Assembly: GCA_030531005.1 (NCBI GenBank)
Contig: JAUMTW010000005.1
Coordinates: 62,001-126,000 of the forward strand
Source of the DNA: Corynebacterium sp.
GTDB taxonomy: Bacteria > Actinomycetota > Actinomycetes > Mycobacteriales > Mycobacteriaceae
Direction of reading: 5' to 3'
DNA length: 64,000 nucleotides
Part shown: piece after piece, positions 30,565 to 38,537 of the stretch
Layout: each line of letters opens with the position of its first letter
Numbering within the stretch: the stretch's first letter is position 1
Translations under genes and position numbers: made by a program
Notes under the pieces: generated by a model
The model's input: the letters and a program-made list of their open reading frames with translations, nothing else
Database searches by the model: none
What the model was told of the DNA's origin: nothing

Positions 30565-31668
30565 TTAACTCAGCTTACGCACCGTAACGCCAAGCGTCAG
30601 CAAGGCAACCAACCCCCCGAGGACAAAACCTCGTGGGGGTTTGTGTGTTTCAACTGGTTCTGGAGTAGCCACATATGGCTCGATGGTGCCGACGTTACCA
30701 TCGAGAGCAAGGAGGGCGTGCGTGTCTTCCTCCACAGCAGTGGAATTAAAAAGCACCACAGTCTTTTCCGGAGTGACTGTAAAAAGCGTGGTCTCCCCAA
30801 AAGGATTCGTGTAACCGTAGGAAGCCAGAATTTCAAGGCTGTCTTGATCGCTCAAGGTGCTACTCGCTTCATTTTGGGTAGAAGTGATTGCACTTGTAGT
30901 GCTACTCGCAGAGGATTCTAAAGCACTGGATGTGCTTGCAGATTCACTGCTTTCCCCTACGCTTGTGGAGGTGGCGCTAGATTCTGAACTCGAAGTAGTT
31001 GAGGATGTGCGTTCTTTAGTACTCGAGTCCTTTTTATCGGTTGATGCAGCGGCCTCCGGAGCAGTAATTCCGGTGGTTGTGTCAGAACCATAGAAGAGAT
31101 CCTGGAATGCTGGCACTTCCCATGCTGCGTGCACGATGCGCGCGAGGTCCACTGGCGAGGTACTCATCGCCAAGTCCTCTGCGTTGATCATGGTGTCGGA
31201 TATAGGTAAATCCGCCAGCCAAGTATTGGTTGAGAGGATGATATTTTCGAATTCGAAAATTGAGCTGTCGATGTTGCCGTTGAGGAAAGATTTCAAGTTT
31301 TCCGATACGGTGTGGCCATTGGAGAGCACCTCATCTGGGTTGCGCCATAGTGTTGTGACTGCTGCGACAACGACGCGGGAGATGTCACCGACTACGTAGC
31401 GGTTGTGCGGACCGTCGGTGGCAATGACATCATTGGTGCCAGTTTTAAAGATCAGCCAGGAATCGGCAGAGACCTTAGGGGGCGTGGAGCTCTCAGGAAG
31501 GTTAAGGCCGCAAGAGTGGAATTTAGTGCTGGCGGCACGTGGGGCAGGGGCGTCCACAAGCCCGGGTGGTGTTAAGTTTTCCGGGCAGGTAATAGCCTCA
31601 TCCGCAATTGCTGGTGGGGCGAGCAGGGCACCGGCCACGAGGAGGCCGGCCAGGCGGAAATGTTTCAT
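30565..31668 (-). CDS. Exported D,D-carboxypeptidase-like pseudoenzyme
   Basis: A 367-residue exported protein with a signal peptide (to about residue 22) and a C-terminal anchor helix (about 345-360). The fold looks like a peptidase S11 (DacA/PBP5-type) domain: SWLIFKTGTNDVIATDGPHNRYVVGD, and later MSTSPVDLARIVHAAW, match landmarks of that family. The catalytic motifs do not. Where SxxK is expected the sequence reads DISR, and where KTG is expected it reads SYG, so it should not bind penicillin or cleave peptides. A Ser/Thr-rich insertion of about 70 residues (about 212-285) splits the domain. It is co-transcribed with the preceding gene (12-nt gap). Confidence 0.6.
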   Translation of the reverse strand: MKHFRLAGLLVAGALLAPPAIADEAITCPENLTPPGLVDAPAPRAASTKFHSCGLNLPESSTPPKVSADSWLIFKTGTNDVIATDGPHNRYVVGDISRVVVAAVTTLWRNPDEVLSNGHTVSENLKSFLNGNIDSSIFEFENIILSTNTWLADLPISDTMINAEDLAMSTSPVDLARIVHAAWEVPAFQDLFYGSDTTTGITAPEAAASTDKKDSSTKERTSSTTSSSESSATSTSVGESSESASTSSALESSASSTTSAITSTQNEASSTLSDQDSLEILASYGYTNPFGETTLFTVTPEKTVVLFNSTAVEEDTHALLALDGNVGTIEPYVATPEPVETHKPPRGFVLGGLVALLTLGVTVRKLS

Positions 31669-31680
31669 AGAAAAGTGAGA

Positions 31681-32898
31681 TTACTTGGTGAAGCGTTCGA
31701 CCAGCATCTGCTCGAGGGCTTGCCAATCTTCAGCATGCTCGTTGAAAGGTGGCGTCGGAGTGTAGCCAGCGGTTTGGTTGGAGCCAATCATGTAGGCGAT
31801 GTAGTCCTGCATGCGGGGGTGCGCCAGGAAGAAGGAATTGAGAGAGTCATCGGCGGCCCAGTCTGCGGCATCGGCAAGCAATTCGTAGGCGCGGGCCATT
31901 TGCTGAGTATCGACGGCCTCAACACCTTCACGAATTGCGTTAGTCAGGCCACGGAAGTTGTAGACGTTGTCCTCATGCACTGTTACTTCAACTTCGCCGC
32001 CAACGATGCCATTTTGCAGGTCTTCCCAGGTGGACAGGCGAGTGAGATCGTGATCTTGGTGCTCGATGAGCCAGCGGGTCATCGCCTTTGGAGATGTGAA
32101 CGCGTTGATCAAACCATAACGGCCCAGGAAGACAGGTTGGGCTTCGACAAAGGTACGCAGGGTATAGACAGTGCGATCTTGCAGGGAGATCTTGATGGGG
32201 TCGATGCCAGCGGCAGCCCAAGCGGTCAGATCATAAGGATCAGCCTGCTCCTTTTCTGCTTCGCGGCGTGCCTCTTCTTCCTTGCGACGAGTTTCAGCGG
32301 CAGTGATGGCCGCGTCGATGCGCTCCTGCTGATCGGTGGTCGTGACGGCATCGACGGAGACGAGGGCGTCAGCTGCATCCAGTACCGCATCCCAATTGCT
32401 CAACACAGCGCGGCCAATAGCGGTCCATTCTTGCAGGCCAGCGGAGCTTTGGAAGTGCTCGTGGCCGCGCTCTGGGTTTGCCAGAATGGAGTGAGAGGAG
32501 AAGAAAACCTGGATGGTCGTGTCGCCGCCAACGACTCCTAAGGAACGGGTGATCGCAAAGTTGTTGGCAACCTCATTTACCGCGCGGTATGAAGGGCGCT
32601 CCGCGAGCAGGGTAGGGGTGCCCACGAGATCGTAGTGGTCGCGTGGTTGTGGCATCACACGCTCTGGGCCTCGGCGCTGGAAGGAGTTCCAGTCTGGGTG
32701 ATCCTGCAGATCGTGCGGTGCATCGGTTTCAAGGAATGCGAGCAATTCAGCGGGGCTTTCGAAAGCTACAATCTTTTCTTCATTGCCTAAGAAAGCCTGC
32801 CAATCTGCGCCGTGCTCTCGCCACTGGGGTGCCCACAGGGTGTAGCAGTTACCTGCAGTCAACGAGATTTGCACTGGGACAATTCCTTGTTTAGCCAT
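31681..32898 (-). CDS. Corynebacterial conserved protein, often labelled primosomal protein
   Basis: A 405-residue soluble protein of a corynebacterial family that databases tend to call 'primosomal protein' without clear basis. It contains two copies of one module (about residues 5-75 and 230-300): each has an S(L/Q)..CYTLWAP or VYTLRTF start, then FLG, F.SP, a segment like LLAFLE or LIEHQ, and HDL...(W). A charged helix rich in Glu, Arg and Ala links them (about 195-220). There is no signal peptide and no enzyme motif. It is probably in one operon with the PBP-like gene downstream. ATG 32898 is chosen; ATG 32904 is equally possible. Confidence 0.7.
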   Translation of the reverse strand: MAKQGIVPVQISLTAGNCYTLWAPQWREHGADWQAFLGNEEKIVAFESPAELLAFLETDAPHDLQDHPDWNSFQRRGPERVMPQPRDHYDLVGTPTLLAERPSYRAVNEVANNFAITRSLGVVGGDTTIQVFFSSHSILANPERGHEHFQSSAGLQEWTAIGRAVLSNWDAVLDAADALVSVDAVTTTDQQERIDAAITAAETRRKEEEARREAEKEQADPYDLTAWAAAGIDPIKISLQDRTVYTLRTFVEAQPVFLGRYGLINAFTSPKAMTRWLIEHQDHDLTRLSTWEDLQNGIVGGEVEVTVHEDNVYNFRGLTNAIREGVEAVDTQQMARAYELLADAADWAADDSLNSFFLAHPRMQDYIAYMIGSNQTAGYTPTPPFNEHAEDWQALEQMLVERFTK

Positions 32899-33044
32899 AA
32901 GCATGGATTTTATACGATTTAATCCAGCGCGTAATAACCCTGGCCTAAATTTTTCTAAAAACCTGCTCGGTGTTGCAGCCTGCTAGGTGGGAGGAGGCAA
33001 TGCAAATAGCTAGTGCAAAGCATGGTCTTGATCGCACAGCACTC

Positions 33045-33953
33045 TCAGTTTGGTGATGGTCGGTAGTACCCCAAAAATTGCATCCCCATATTTGTCGTCC
33101 GCAGTGGATTCTTCTGCACGGGATTGCCGGCTTCAATCATCTGGCCATCACCGGCATACATTGCCACATGTCCTTCCCACACAATGAGATCCCCGGGTGC
33201 GAGATCCTCAAAGGCTACCGCAGTGCCACTGGCCTGTGCCGCTGCAGTGCGTGGAATCTCCACCCCAGCTTGCCCCCAAGCCCAATGAGTAAGCCCCGAA
33301 CAATCAAAGCCACCAGGGTTTGACCCACCCCAAACATATGGCGTACCGATCATGGACTCCGCAGCAGCCACGGCCGCTTCGCCTTGGGTCGAACCAGCCG
33401 CTGGTTGTGACATTGCCACTGGAGCGACAGGTATCGCTACCGCCTCACCTACATCAGCATCGCCCTGGGCATCCGGGTGTGGCCCAACATCGCCAGTAGC
33501 CGCGATTTGTGGCGCAAGGAAACTCAACTCTGCCGTCACCGGCGCTAAATGCTGCTCGGTTTGCATCATCCGATGTGTGGCGGCGCGGATATAGCGGGCT
33601 GGCAAACCCGCTAATTGTTGGCGAGCGCATAGTTGGAGCGCTGGATTCGGATTGAGCAATTGGACCGCATATTGGATACTTTCGGCAACTAACATGCGCA
33701 GCAGGCGCACTATGTCTTGGCGCGTTGCCTCAAATTCGCTGGCGATGGCATCACCAAGCTGGGCAACTTTGTTCTGGTACATGCGCAATTCTTTGGCCTT
33801 TTGATTGATAAGCGAGGTTCGCGCGAAGTAGGTTGCCAGCGGTACCGACGATGGAAATGTCGGAACCATCGGGAGATGGAGGCCGCGGAATTCCGGGACA
33901 AGCGACTGCATGAATGCCGTAGTGCGTTCAACGAGCTGACTAAAGTTGTCCAA
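33045..33953 (-). CDS. NlpC/P60 peptidase with helical N-terminus and no signal peptide
   Basis: A 302-residue protein. The C-terminal domain (about residues 190-300) is NlpC/P60: the catalytic Cys is in GGFDCSGLTHWAW and the His in WEGHVAMYAGDGQMIEAG. Such enzymes cut peptidoglycan stem peptides. The N-terminal 150 residues are helical with no Sec or Tat signal, so export must use another route or the substrate is internal. A Pro/Ala linker joins the parts. The start lies inside the stop region of a small upstream gene (14-nt overlap). The layout, small helical protein plus helical N-terminus plus toxin-like C-terminus, resembles type VII (ESX) substrates, but no WxG or YxxxD/E signal is visible. 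Confidence 0.85.
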   Translation of the reverse strand: MDNFSQLVERTTAFMQSLVPEFRGLHLPMVPTFPSSVPLATYFARTSLINQKAKELRMYQNKVAQLGDAIASEFEATRQDIVRLLRMLVAESIQYAVQLLNPNPALQLCARQQLAGLPARYIRAATHRMMQTEQHLAPVTAELSFLAPQIAATGDVGPHPDAQGDADVGEAVAIPVAPVAMSQPAAGSTQGEAAVAAAESMIGTPYVWGGSNPGGFDCSGLTHWAWGQAGVEIPRTAAAQASGTAVAFEDLAPGDLIVWEGHVAMYAGDGQMIEAGNPVQKNPLRTTNMGMQFLGYYRPSPN

Positions 33954-34191
33954 GGCAGTGTCCTAGCTGAGTATCGCAATCCACAATGTCATCGAGTCGC
34001 GTCCGGGTGTGTTCAGCTACTGCGATGGCATGCTCGCGCTGGGCGGCAGCCGCTTGTTCACACGCCATCACTGCTGCGCGCAGTTGTGTGAGGGCCGGAT
34101 GTTGAGCGGGTGGGTGCGGATAAGGTTGGGCGTGGGCATCACGCAACATTTCGGTGATCAAGTGTTGGGCATGTTCAATATCTATTTCCAT
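33940..34191 (-). CDS. Small helical protein coupled to the NlpC/P60 gene
   Basis: An 83-residue protein predicted to be mostly helical with a short Pro-rich turn near residue 25 (YPHPPAQHP). Start ATG 34191 follows AAAAGGT; the longer frame has no ribosome-binding site. It overlaps the NlpC/P60 gene by 14 nt, so the two are translated together. Size and helix-turn-helix shape recall WXG100 or EspC-like partners of type VII substrates, yet there is no WxG motif. It may be a chaperone, a secretion partner or an antidote. No family is recognised. Confidence 0.6.
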   Translation of the reverse strand: MEIDIEHAQHLITEMLRDAHAQPYPHPPAQHPALTQLRAAVMACEQAAAAQREHAIAVAEHTRTRLDDIVDCDTQLGHCLGQL

Positions 34192-34256
34192 ACCTTTTAG
34201 ACTCCGGCCCACTTTCCGGGGGTTCCGATCCCACTCAGTAGCAGGCGTGCAAATGA

Positions 34257-34262
34257 TACGAT
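34257..34262 (+). promoter_or_regulatory. -10 element of upp (leaderless)
   Basis: TACGAT lies six bases before the ATG at 34269, with no Shine-Dalgarno. Confidence 0.45.
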
Positions 34263-34268
34263 AATCCC

Positions 34269-34904
34269 ATGGATATTCGGATTGTGAACCATCCCCTCGC
34301 AGCGTCTCGTCTGAGCATTATGCGCGATGCGCGTACCGATAACGCCGGCTTTCGTGCCGCCCTTGCTGACCTGGGTGCAATGCTCATTTATGAAGCCAGT
34401 CGGGACCTACCAGTGGAGAGTTTCCCGCTTGAAACTCCAGTCGCAAGTACCATGGGCACCCGCCTGCAGGATCCCCCAATCGTCGTCCCGGTCATTCGCG
34501 CGGGTCTGGGCATGATCGATCCGGCGCTTTCCATGATTCCAGATGCCCAGGTCGGATTCATTGGTCTGGCCCGCGATGAAGAAACTCACGAGCCTGTCCC
34601 TTATCTTGAGGCTTTGCCTGAGGATCTCACCGGCCGTACTGTTTTCTGTGTTGATCCCATGCTTGCCACTGGCGGCTCTCTCTTGCACGCGATCCGCTTG
34701 CTCGCCGAGCGCGGTGCGACTGATATCACCGCTGTGTGCATGGTCGCCGCTGCTCCAGGTGTCGATGCCTTGCGGGATTCCGGGTTGCCCGTACGTTTGG
34801 TTACTGCGACTATTGACCCGGAGCTCAACGACGATGCCTATATTGTGCCGGGGCTTGGTGATGCCGGAGACCGACTTTACGGGCCACGCAATATTCATCT
34901 GTGA
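34269..34904 (+). CDS. upp: Uracil phosphoribosyltransferase
   Basis: A 211-residue pyrimidine-salvage enzyme that makes UMP from uracil and PRPP. It shows IRAGLGMID in the substrate region, the PRPP-binding motif [15 protein letters not shown], and the C-terminal uracil-binding end [14 protein letters not shown]. Length is typical. The start codon has a -10 hexamer six bases upstream, so it is probably translated from a leaderless mRNA. A short hairpin, AAGCT-GTT-AGCTT, overlaps the stop codon and may end transcription. Confidence 0.96.
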   Translation: MDIRIVNHPLAASRLSIMRDARTDNAGFRAALADLGAMLIYEASRDLPVESFPLETPVASTMGTRLQDPPIVVPVIRAGLGMIDPALSMIPDAQVGFIGLARDEETHEPVPYLEALPEDLTGRTVFCVDPMLATGGSLLHAIRLLAERGATDITAVCMVAAAPGVDALRDSGLPVRLVTATIDPELNDDAYIVPGLGDAGDRLYGPRNIHL

Positions 34905-35035
34905 AGCTGTTAGCTTTTGTGATGCCGGAGACATCCGCCCTTTGAATGATTTTATTAGGGCATGCTTGGCTATTGTGTCGAGCAGTATTAAGCTGGGCAT
35001 GTTTGAAAATATCCAGTTACGTATAAGGATGCCTC

Positions 35036-36796
35036 ATGGCTAAAATTCGCACCGCCGCAATCGCAGTGCTCGCAGCTACCCCACTGTTTATTGGAACAGC
35101 GGCAGCTGCCCCGGTAACTACGTTGCCGAATGTCCCCGATATGCTCTCAGCGCTCACCCCCTTGCAATCCGAGAGCAACGGGCAGTTGACCCTCTCTTCC
35201 TCCACGCTGGCGGATGGGGAAACTGCGAAAGTGCACGGTTCGAGCTTCCCAGCGGGCGAAGCCATTTATGTGACCCAAACTATTGAGCGCCCTGCCGTGG
35301 GCTTTCCCATGACCTACGCTGATGCCCAAAAGGTGACCGTGGGCGCCGACGGAACCTTCGACACCGAGATCGTCATCAACCGGGAATTTAAAGGCGTCGA
35401 CTGTGCCACAACTCAGTGCTACATCGCATCCTTCACCGCTTTCCCAAAGCTGTATGACCGCTCGAATGATGTGTGGGAGCCCATTACAGTCAGCGGCGTA
35501 GCCCAAGGTACAAGCCAAGACTCAACTCAAGGTGCAAACACTGATGTTGCGGGTGCTGGAACCACCGGTTCTTCTCAGTCGGCCGCCGGCAACGCTAACA
35601 CCGGTACGAGTGCTGCTACCGGTTCTACCGCAGCCAATAGCTCTTCTACTGTTTCCTCGAGCTCCGGGGCATCAGTCTCCGTGGATCGCACCCAAGGACT
35701 GAATCCAGCAGGCGATGTTGTACACGTCACCGGCCGTGGCTTCAGTACCAGCGGTAATGGCATTTACGTCGGTGTGGCTGAGCAAAGTAAGTTCAGCACT
35801 ACTAATGCTGATGTCTTCTCACCAGATACAACGTGGGTGACTACCGCCCGCCGCAACTTGAAGGCTGATGGGTCCTTCAGTATCGACCTGCCTGTCCAAG
35901 CTGTCTTTGGTGATTCGAACTGCCAGATCAACTCGTGTGCGATTTATACCTTCGCAGCCCATGGTTCCCCAGATCGCAGCCAAGATACCGTAACCCCAAT
36001 TAGCTTCGGTAGCCAGGAGGCTGCAGCGGCACAACCGATCGCCGCTGGCAGCACCGGCAGTGGTTCTGCAAGTTCTGGATCTACATCTAACTCTGCAAGT
36101 TCTGGATCTGCATCTAACTCTGCAAGTTCTGGATCTGCAATGAATGCAGCAAAGCCAACCTCTTCCGCTGGTTCTTCCAGCGCCACAGGTGCAACTAGCA
36201 GCTCTGGGGCAAGCGTTTCCCTTTCGACCACGACCATTGCCGCATCTGGAGCCACCCCAATTACCATCAATGGTTCTGGCTTCAAGACCACCGGTAATGG
36301 CGTATATGTTGGCGTAGTTGAAAAGAACAAATTCTCGTGGACCGATGCCAGCGTTTACGGGGCAGTCGAATGGATTCGTACCTCGGATATGACCGATAAT
36401 GGCGACTTCAGCGTTACCTTGGACGTCGAACCAATCTTTACCAATGGCAACTGCATTGAAAACCAGTGTGCCATTTATACCTTCGCTGCCCACGGCTCGG
36501 AAGACCGCAGCCAGGACACCGCCACTGATCTGACCGTGGCTGGAACTGAAGAAGAAAAGCAGGAAGCACTCGAAGCAGCCGAGAGCTCGGCAGCAGCAAC
36601 CAGCTCTGCAGTTGCAAGTGCTCAAGCAAGCGCAGACGAAGAAGCCACGACTCGCGTGCAAGCAGACTCCGTAGAAAACACCAGCAGCACCGCACCATGG
36701 GTAAGCGCCCTGTGGGGAGCACTTGGTGGTGCCATCGTTGTAGCTTTGGCGTGGTTGCTGAGTGTCCGTCGCCGCAGCCCGGAAGCGGAGAGCTAA
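35036..36796 (+). CDS. Surface protein with three neocarzinostatin-like domains
   Basis: A 586-residue exported protein: signal peptide (to about residue 25, ending AAA), three beta-rich domains, Ser-rich linkers and a C-terminal anchor helix (about 558-577) with RRR after it. Each domain has the neocarzinostatin-type pattern: a start like (A)SVS-VxxTxGLxxxGxxVxVxGxGF, then VGADGTF or LKADGSF, and a disulfide-type Cys pair such as DCATTQCYI, NCQINSCAI and NCIENQCAI. Domains sit at about 48-155, 215-325 and 400-505; the last two are much alike, a recent duplication. Neocarzinostatin proper carries an enediyne; here adhesion or ligand binding on the cell surface is a guess. A linker contains a 27-bp tandem repeat. 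Confidence 0.8.
   Translation: MAKIRTAAIAVLAATPLFIGTAAAAPVTTLPNVPDMLSALTPLQSESNGQLTLSSSTLADGETAKVHGSSFPAGEAIYVTQTIERPAVGFPMTYADAQKVTVGADGTFDTEIVINREFKGVDCATTQCYIASFTAFPKLYDRSNDVWEPITVSGVAQGTSQDSTQGANTDVAGAGTTGSSQSAAGNANTGTSAATGSTAANSSSTVSSSSGASVSVDRTQGLNPAGDVVHVTGRGFSTSGNGIYVGVAEQSKFSTTNADVFSPDTTWVTTARRNLKADGSFSIDLPVQAVFGDSNCQINSCAIYTFAAHGSPDRSQDTVTPISFGSQEAAAAQPIAAGSTGSGSASSGSTSNSASSGSASNSASSGSAMNAAKPTSSAGSSSATGATSSSGASVSLSTTTIAASGATPITINGSGFKTTGNGVYVGVVEKNKFSWTDASVYGAVEWIRTSDMTDNGDFSVTLDVEPIFTNGNCIENQCAIYTFAAHGSEDRSQDTATDLTVAGTEEEKQEALEAAESSAAATSSAVASAQASADEEATTRVQADSVENTSSTAPWVSALWGALGGAIVVALAWLLSVRRRSPEAES
36065..36145 (+). repeat. Three 27-bp tandem repeats in a linker
   Basis: Three in-frame copies (36065-36091, 36092-36118, 36119-36145) encode SASSGSTSN, SASSGSASN and SASSGSAMN, residues 344-370 of the surface protein. 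The copies differ at one or a few bases, so copy number may vary between strains without shifting the frame. Confidence 0.9.
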
Positions 36797-36820
36797 AATT
36801 CCGCGGCAGATGTAATCGAT

Positions 36821-36849
36821 AAAGAAGGCACCTTTGGGTGCCTTCTTTT
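36821..36849 (+). terminator. Terminator of the surface protein gene
   Basis: AAAGAAGGCACC pairs with GGTGCCTTCTTT around TTTG and runs into T residues. Confidence 0.9.
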
Positions 36850-37226
36850 GTTTCGGACGAAGTTTCGGGGCGAAAGGGGCAGGGTGCCGGCGGAGAAGAC
36901 AGAGCAGTTCCCCTAGTTGCGCGCGATGATTCGAGTCCTTCAGTAACGTCGCAATATTCGGAAGTAACGTCACGACGACCGGTCTGTTAAGGTGTTCTGG
37001 TGATATTTTCGCACGCCACTTCCCGGCACGTTGCTGGGAATGCTACCGGCAATCAGCAGTGAATAGTGATGGAATATCTGGTATAGAACGCACTCCCAAC
37101 TTACTCTTGGCGGCAACCTAAGGATTCCAAAAGATCTGCATGAAACGGGTATCGCTTTAAAGGGGTCCGGGTGGCAGTGTGAGACGTACAATGCAAGAGC
37201 ACAATAGGCTATGGAAAGGTGAAGGC
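36850..37226. other. Intergenic region with hairpins and a dispersed motif
   Basis: No gene is seen. It holds a minus-oriented copy of the dispersed 18-bp motif (36965-36982) and a hairpin with stem TTCCCGGCA/TGCTGGGAA (37020-37028 with 37032-37040). The promoter of the M20 gene must lie near its right end. Confidence 0.5.
36965..36982 (-). repeat. Copy of a dispersed 18-bp motif
   Basis: The complement reads CCGGTCGTCGTGACGTTA, one base different from the copy at 7369-7386. Confidence 0.5.
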
Positions 37227-38423
37227 GTGGCAACTGCGAATGTGGCGCACTTTGTAGCGCAGTGGTTCCAGGACCATAAGGAAGTGGTCTACCGTTGGCG
37301 CCGTCACTTCCATCAATTCCCTGAGCTTTCTCACGAGGAATTCGCTACCACCGATTACATTTGCGAGGTGTTGGAGGCTCATGGTCTGAAGCCTCAGCGT
37401 CTGCCGCGTACTGGTGCGATTGTGGATATTGATCCTTACCCCGGTTATGACGGCCAGCGCATTGCTTTTCGCGCTGATATTGATGCCTTGCCTATCGCCG
37501 AGCATCCGGGTGAGCTGATTTCTCAGAATCCTGGCGTCATGCATGCATGTGGGCATGATATCCATATTTCTGTGGCCTTGGCCACTGCGTGCGCGTTGGC
37601 GGAGGCCCCGTTGAAAATCGGTATCCGGGTGATCTTCCAACCGGCCGAGGAGGTCATGGATGGTGGAGCTCCGGAGGTGATTGCTTGGGGTGCATTGGAA
37701 AACGTGAGCAATATCTTCGCCGTGCATGCCGAGCCGAAACTACGAACGGGCAAGATAGGCGTGCGTACCGGTGCGATTACTTCTGCTGGAGACGTTGTTG
37801 AGATCGTAGTCAAGGGGCCAGGTGGGCACAGTAGTCGCCCCCACCTGACCAATGACGTGGTCTATGGGCTATCCAAAATCGTTACTGAACTGCCGATGCT
37901 TCTCTCGCGACGTGTGGCGCCAAGTAGTGTTACGGTTATGGTCTTTGGCATGATCCATGCAGGGTATGCCGCAAACGCCATTCCAGAATCGGGTTCTGTG
38001 TCTGGCACAATTCGCACCGGCGATATTGCGGTGTGGCGTAATATTCAGCCACTGCTCGAAGAACTGATCGCCCAGATACTCGCGCCAACAGGCTGCGACT
38101 TTGAAATCATCTACACCAAGGGTGTTCCTCCTGTAGTCAATGATGATGTCGCTACCGCTATCCTTGCTGATGCCGCCCGCGCTATCGATCCGCAAACGGT
38201 GGTTCAGGCGCCGCAATCGTCTGGGGGCGAGGATTTCTCTTGGTACCTCGAGCATGCACCAGGCTCTATGGCCCGCTTGGGCTGCTGGGATGGTAAGGGC
38301 ACGCCAGTGGATCTGCACCAGGCCGATATGCGCGCGGATGCCCAGTGCATTGGTGTTGGTGTGCAGCTTTTCGCCGGCATCGTGCAACGCTTCCAGGATG
38401 AAGCCCCAGTCTTCGAGTCCTAA
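37227..38423 (+). CDS. M20 family amidohydrolase (AmiA/HipO-like)
   Basis: A 398-residue M20D metal-dependent amidohydrolase of the hippurate hydrolase/AmiA type. Metal ligands are in MHACGHDIHI, PAEEVMDGG and GGEDFSWYL; the dimerisation domain lies at about residues 170-285. The enzyme should hydrolyse an N-acyl or amide bond of an amino-acid derivative; the substrate is unknown. GTG 37227 with GGAAAGGTGAAG just upstream is preferred to the ATG at 37191, which has no ribosome-binding site. lpdA follows on the same strand, as in mycobacteria, where amiA and lpdA are close. Confidence 0.9.
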   Translation: MATANVAHFVAQWFQDHKEVVYRWRRHFHQFPELSHEEFATTDYICEVLEAHGLKPQRLPRTGAIVDIDPYPGYDGQRIAFRADIDALPIAEHPGELISQNPGVMHACGHDIHISVALATACALAEAPLKIGIRVIFQPAEEVMDGGAPEVIAWGALENVSNIFAVHAEPKLRTGKIGVRTGAITSAGDVVEIVVKGPGGHSSRPHLTNDVVYGLSKIVTELPMLLSRRVAPSSVTVMVFGMIHAGYAANAIPESGSVSGTIRTGDIAVWRNIQPLLEELIAQILAPTGCDFEIIYTKGVPPVVNDDVATAILADAARAIDPQTVVQAPQSSGGEDFSWYLEHAPGSMARLGCWDGKGTPVDLHQADMRADAQCIGVGVQLFAGIVQRFQDEAPVFES

Positions 38424-38537
38424 TTTTCGGGGATTTTCCCTCCAATTGGGGGAGTAGTGGAGCGCTACATGTCATATTGTGTTGTGCTGATTACACTCTA
38501 GTAGTGTCACCCGTTCTCCATACCCCTGGAGGTGTTA

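Noticed and set aside
34858..34932. 14-bp string GTGATGCCGGAGAC present at the end of upp and again just after it
   Set aside because: A single short duplication with no further structure; too little to interpret.
35819..36973. Long minus-strand open frame (384 codons) opposite the neocarzinostatin-like gene
   Set aside because: Composition is an antisense shadow of the Ser/Gly-rich gene, with no promoter or ribosome-binding site and no family likeness.
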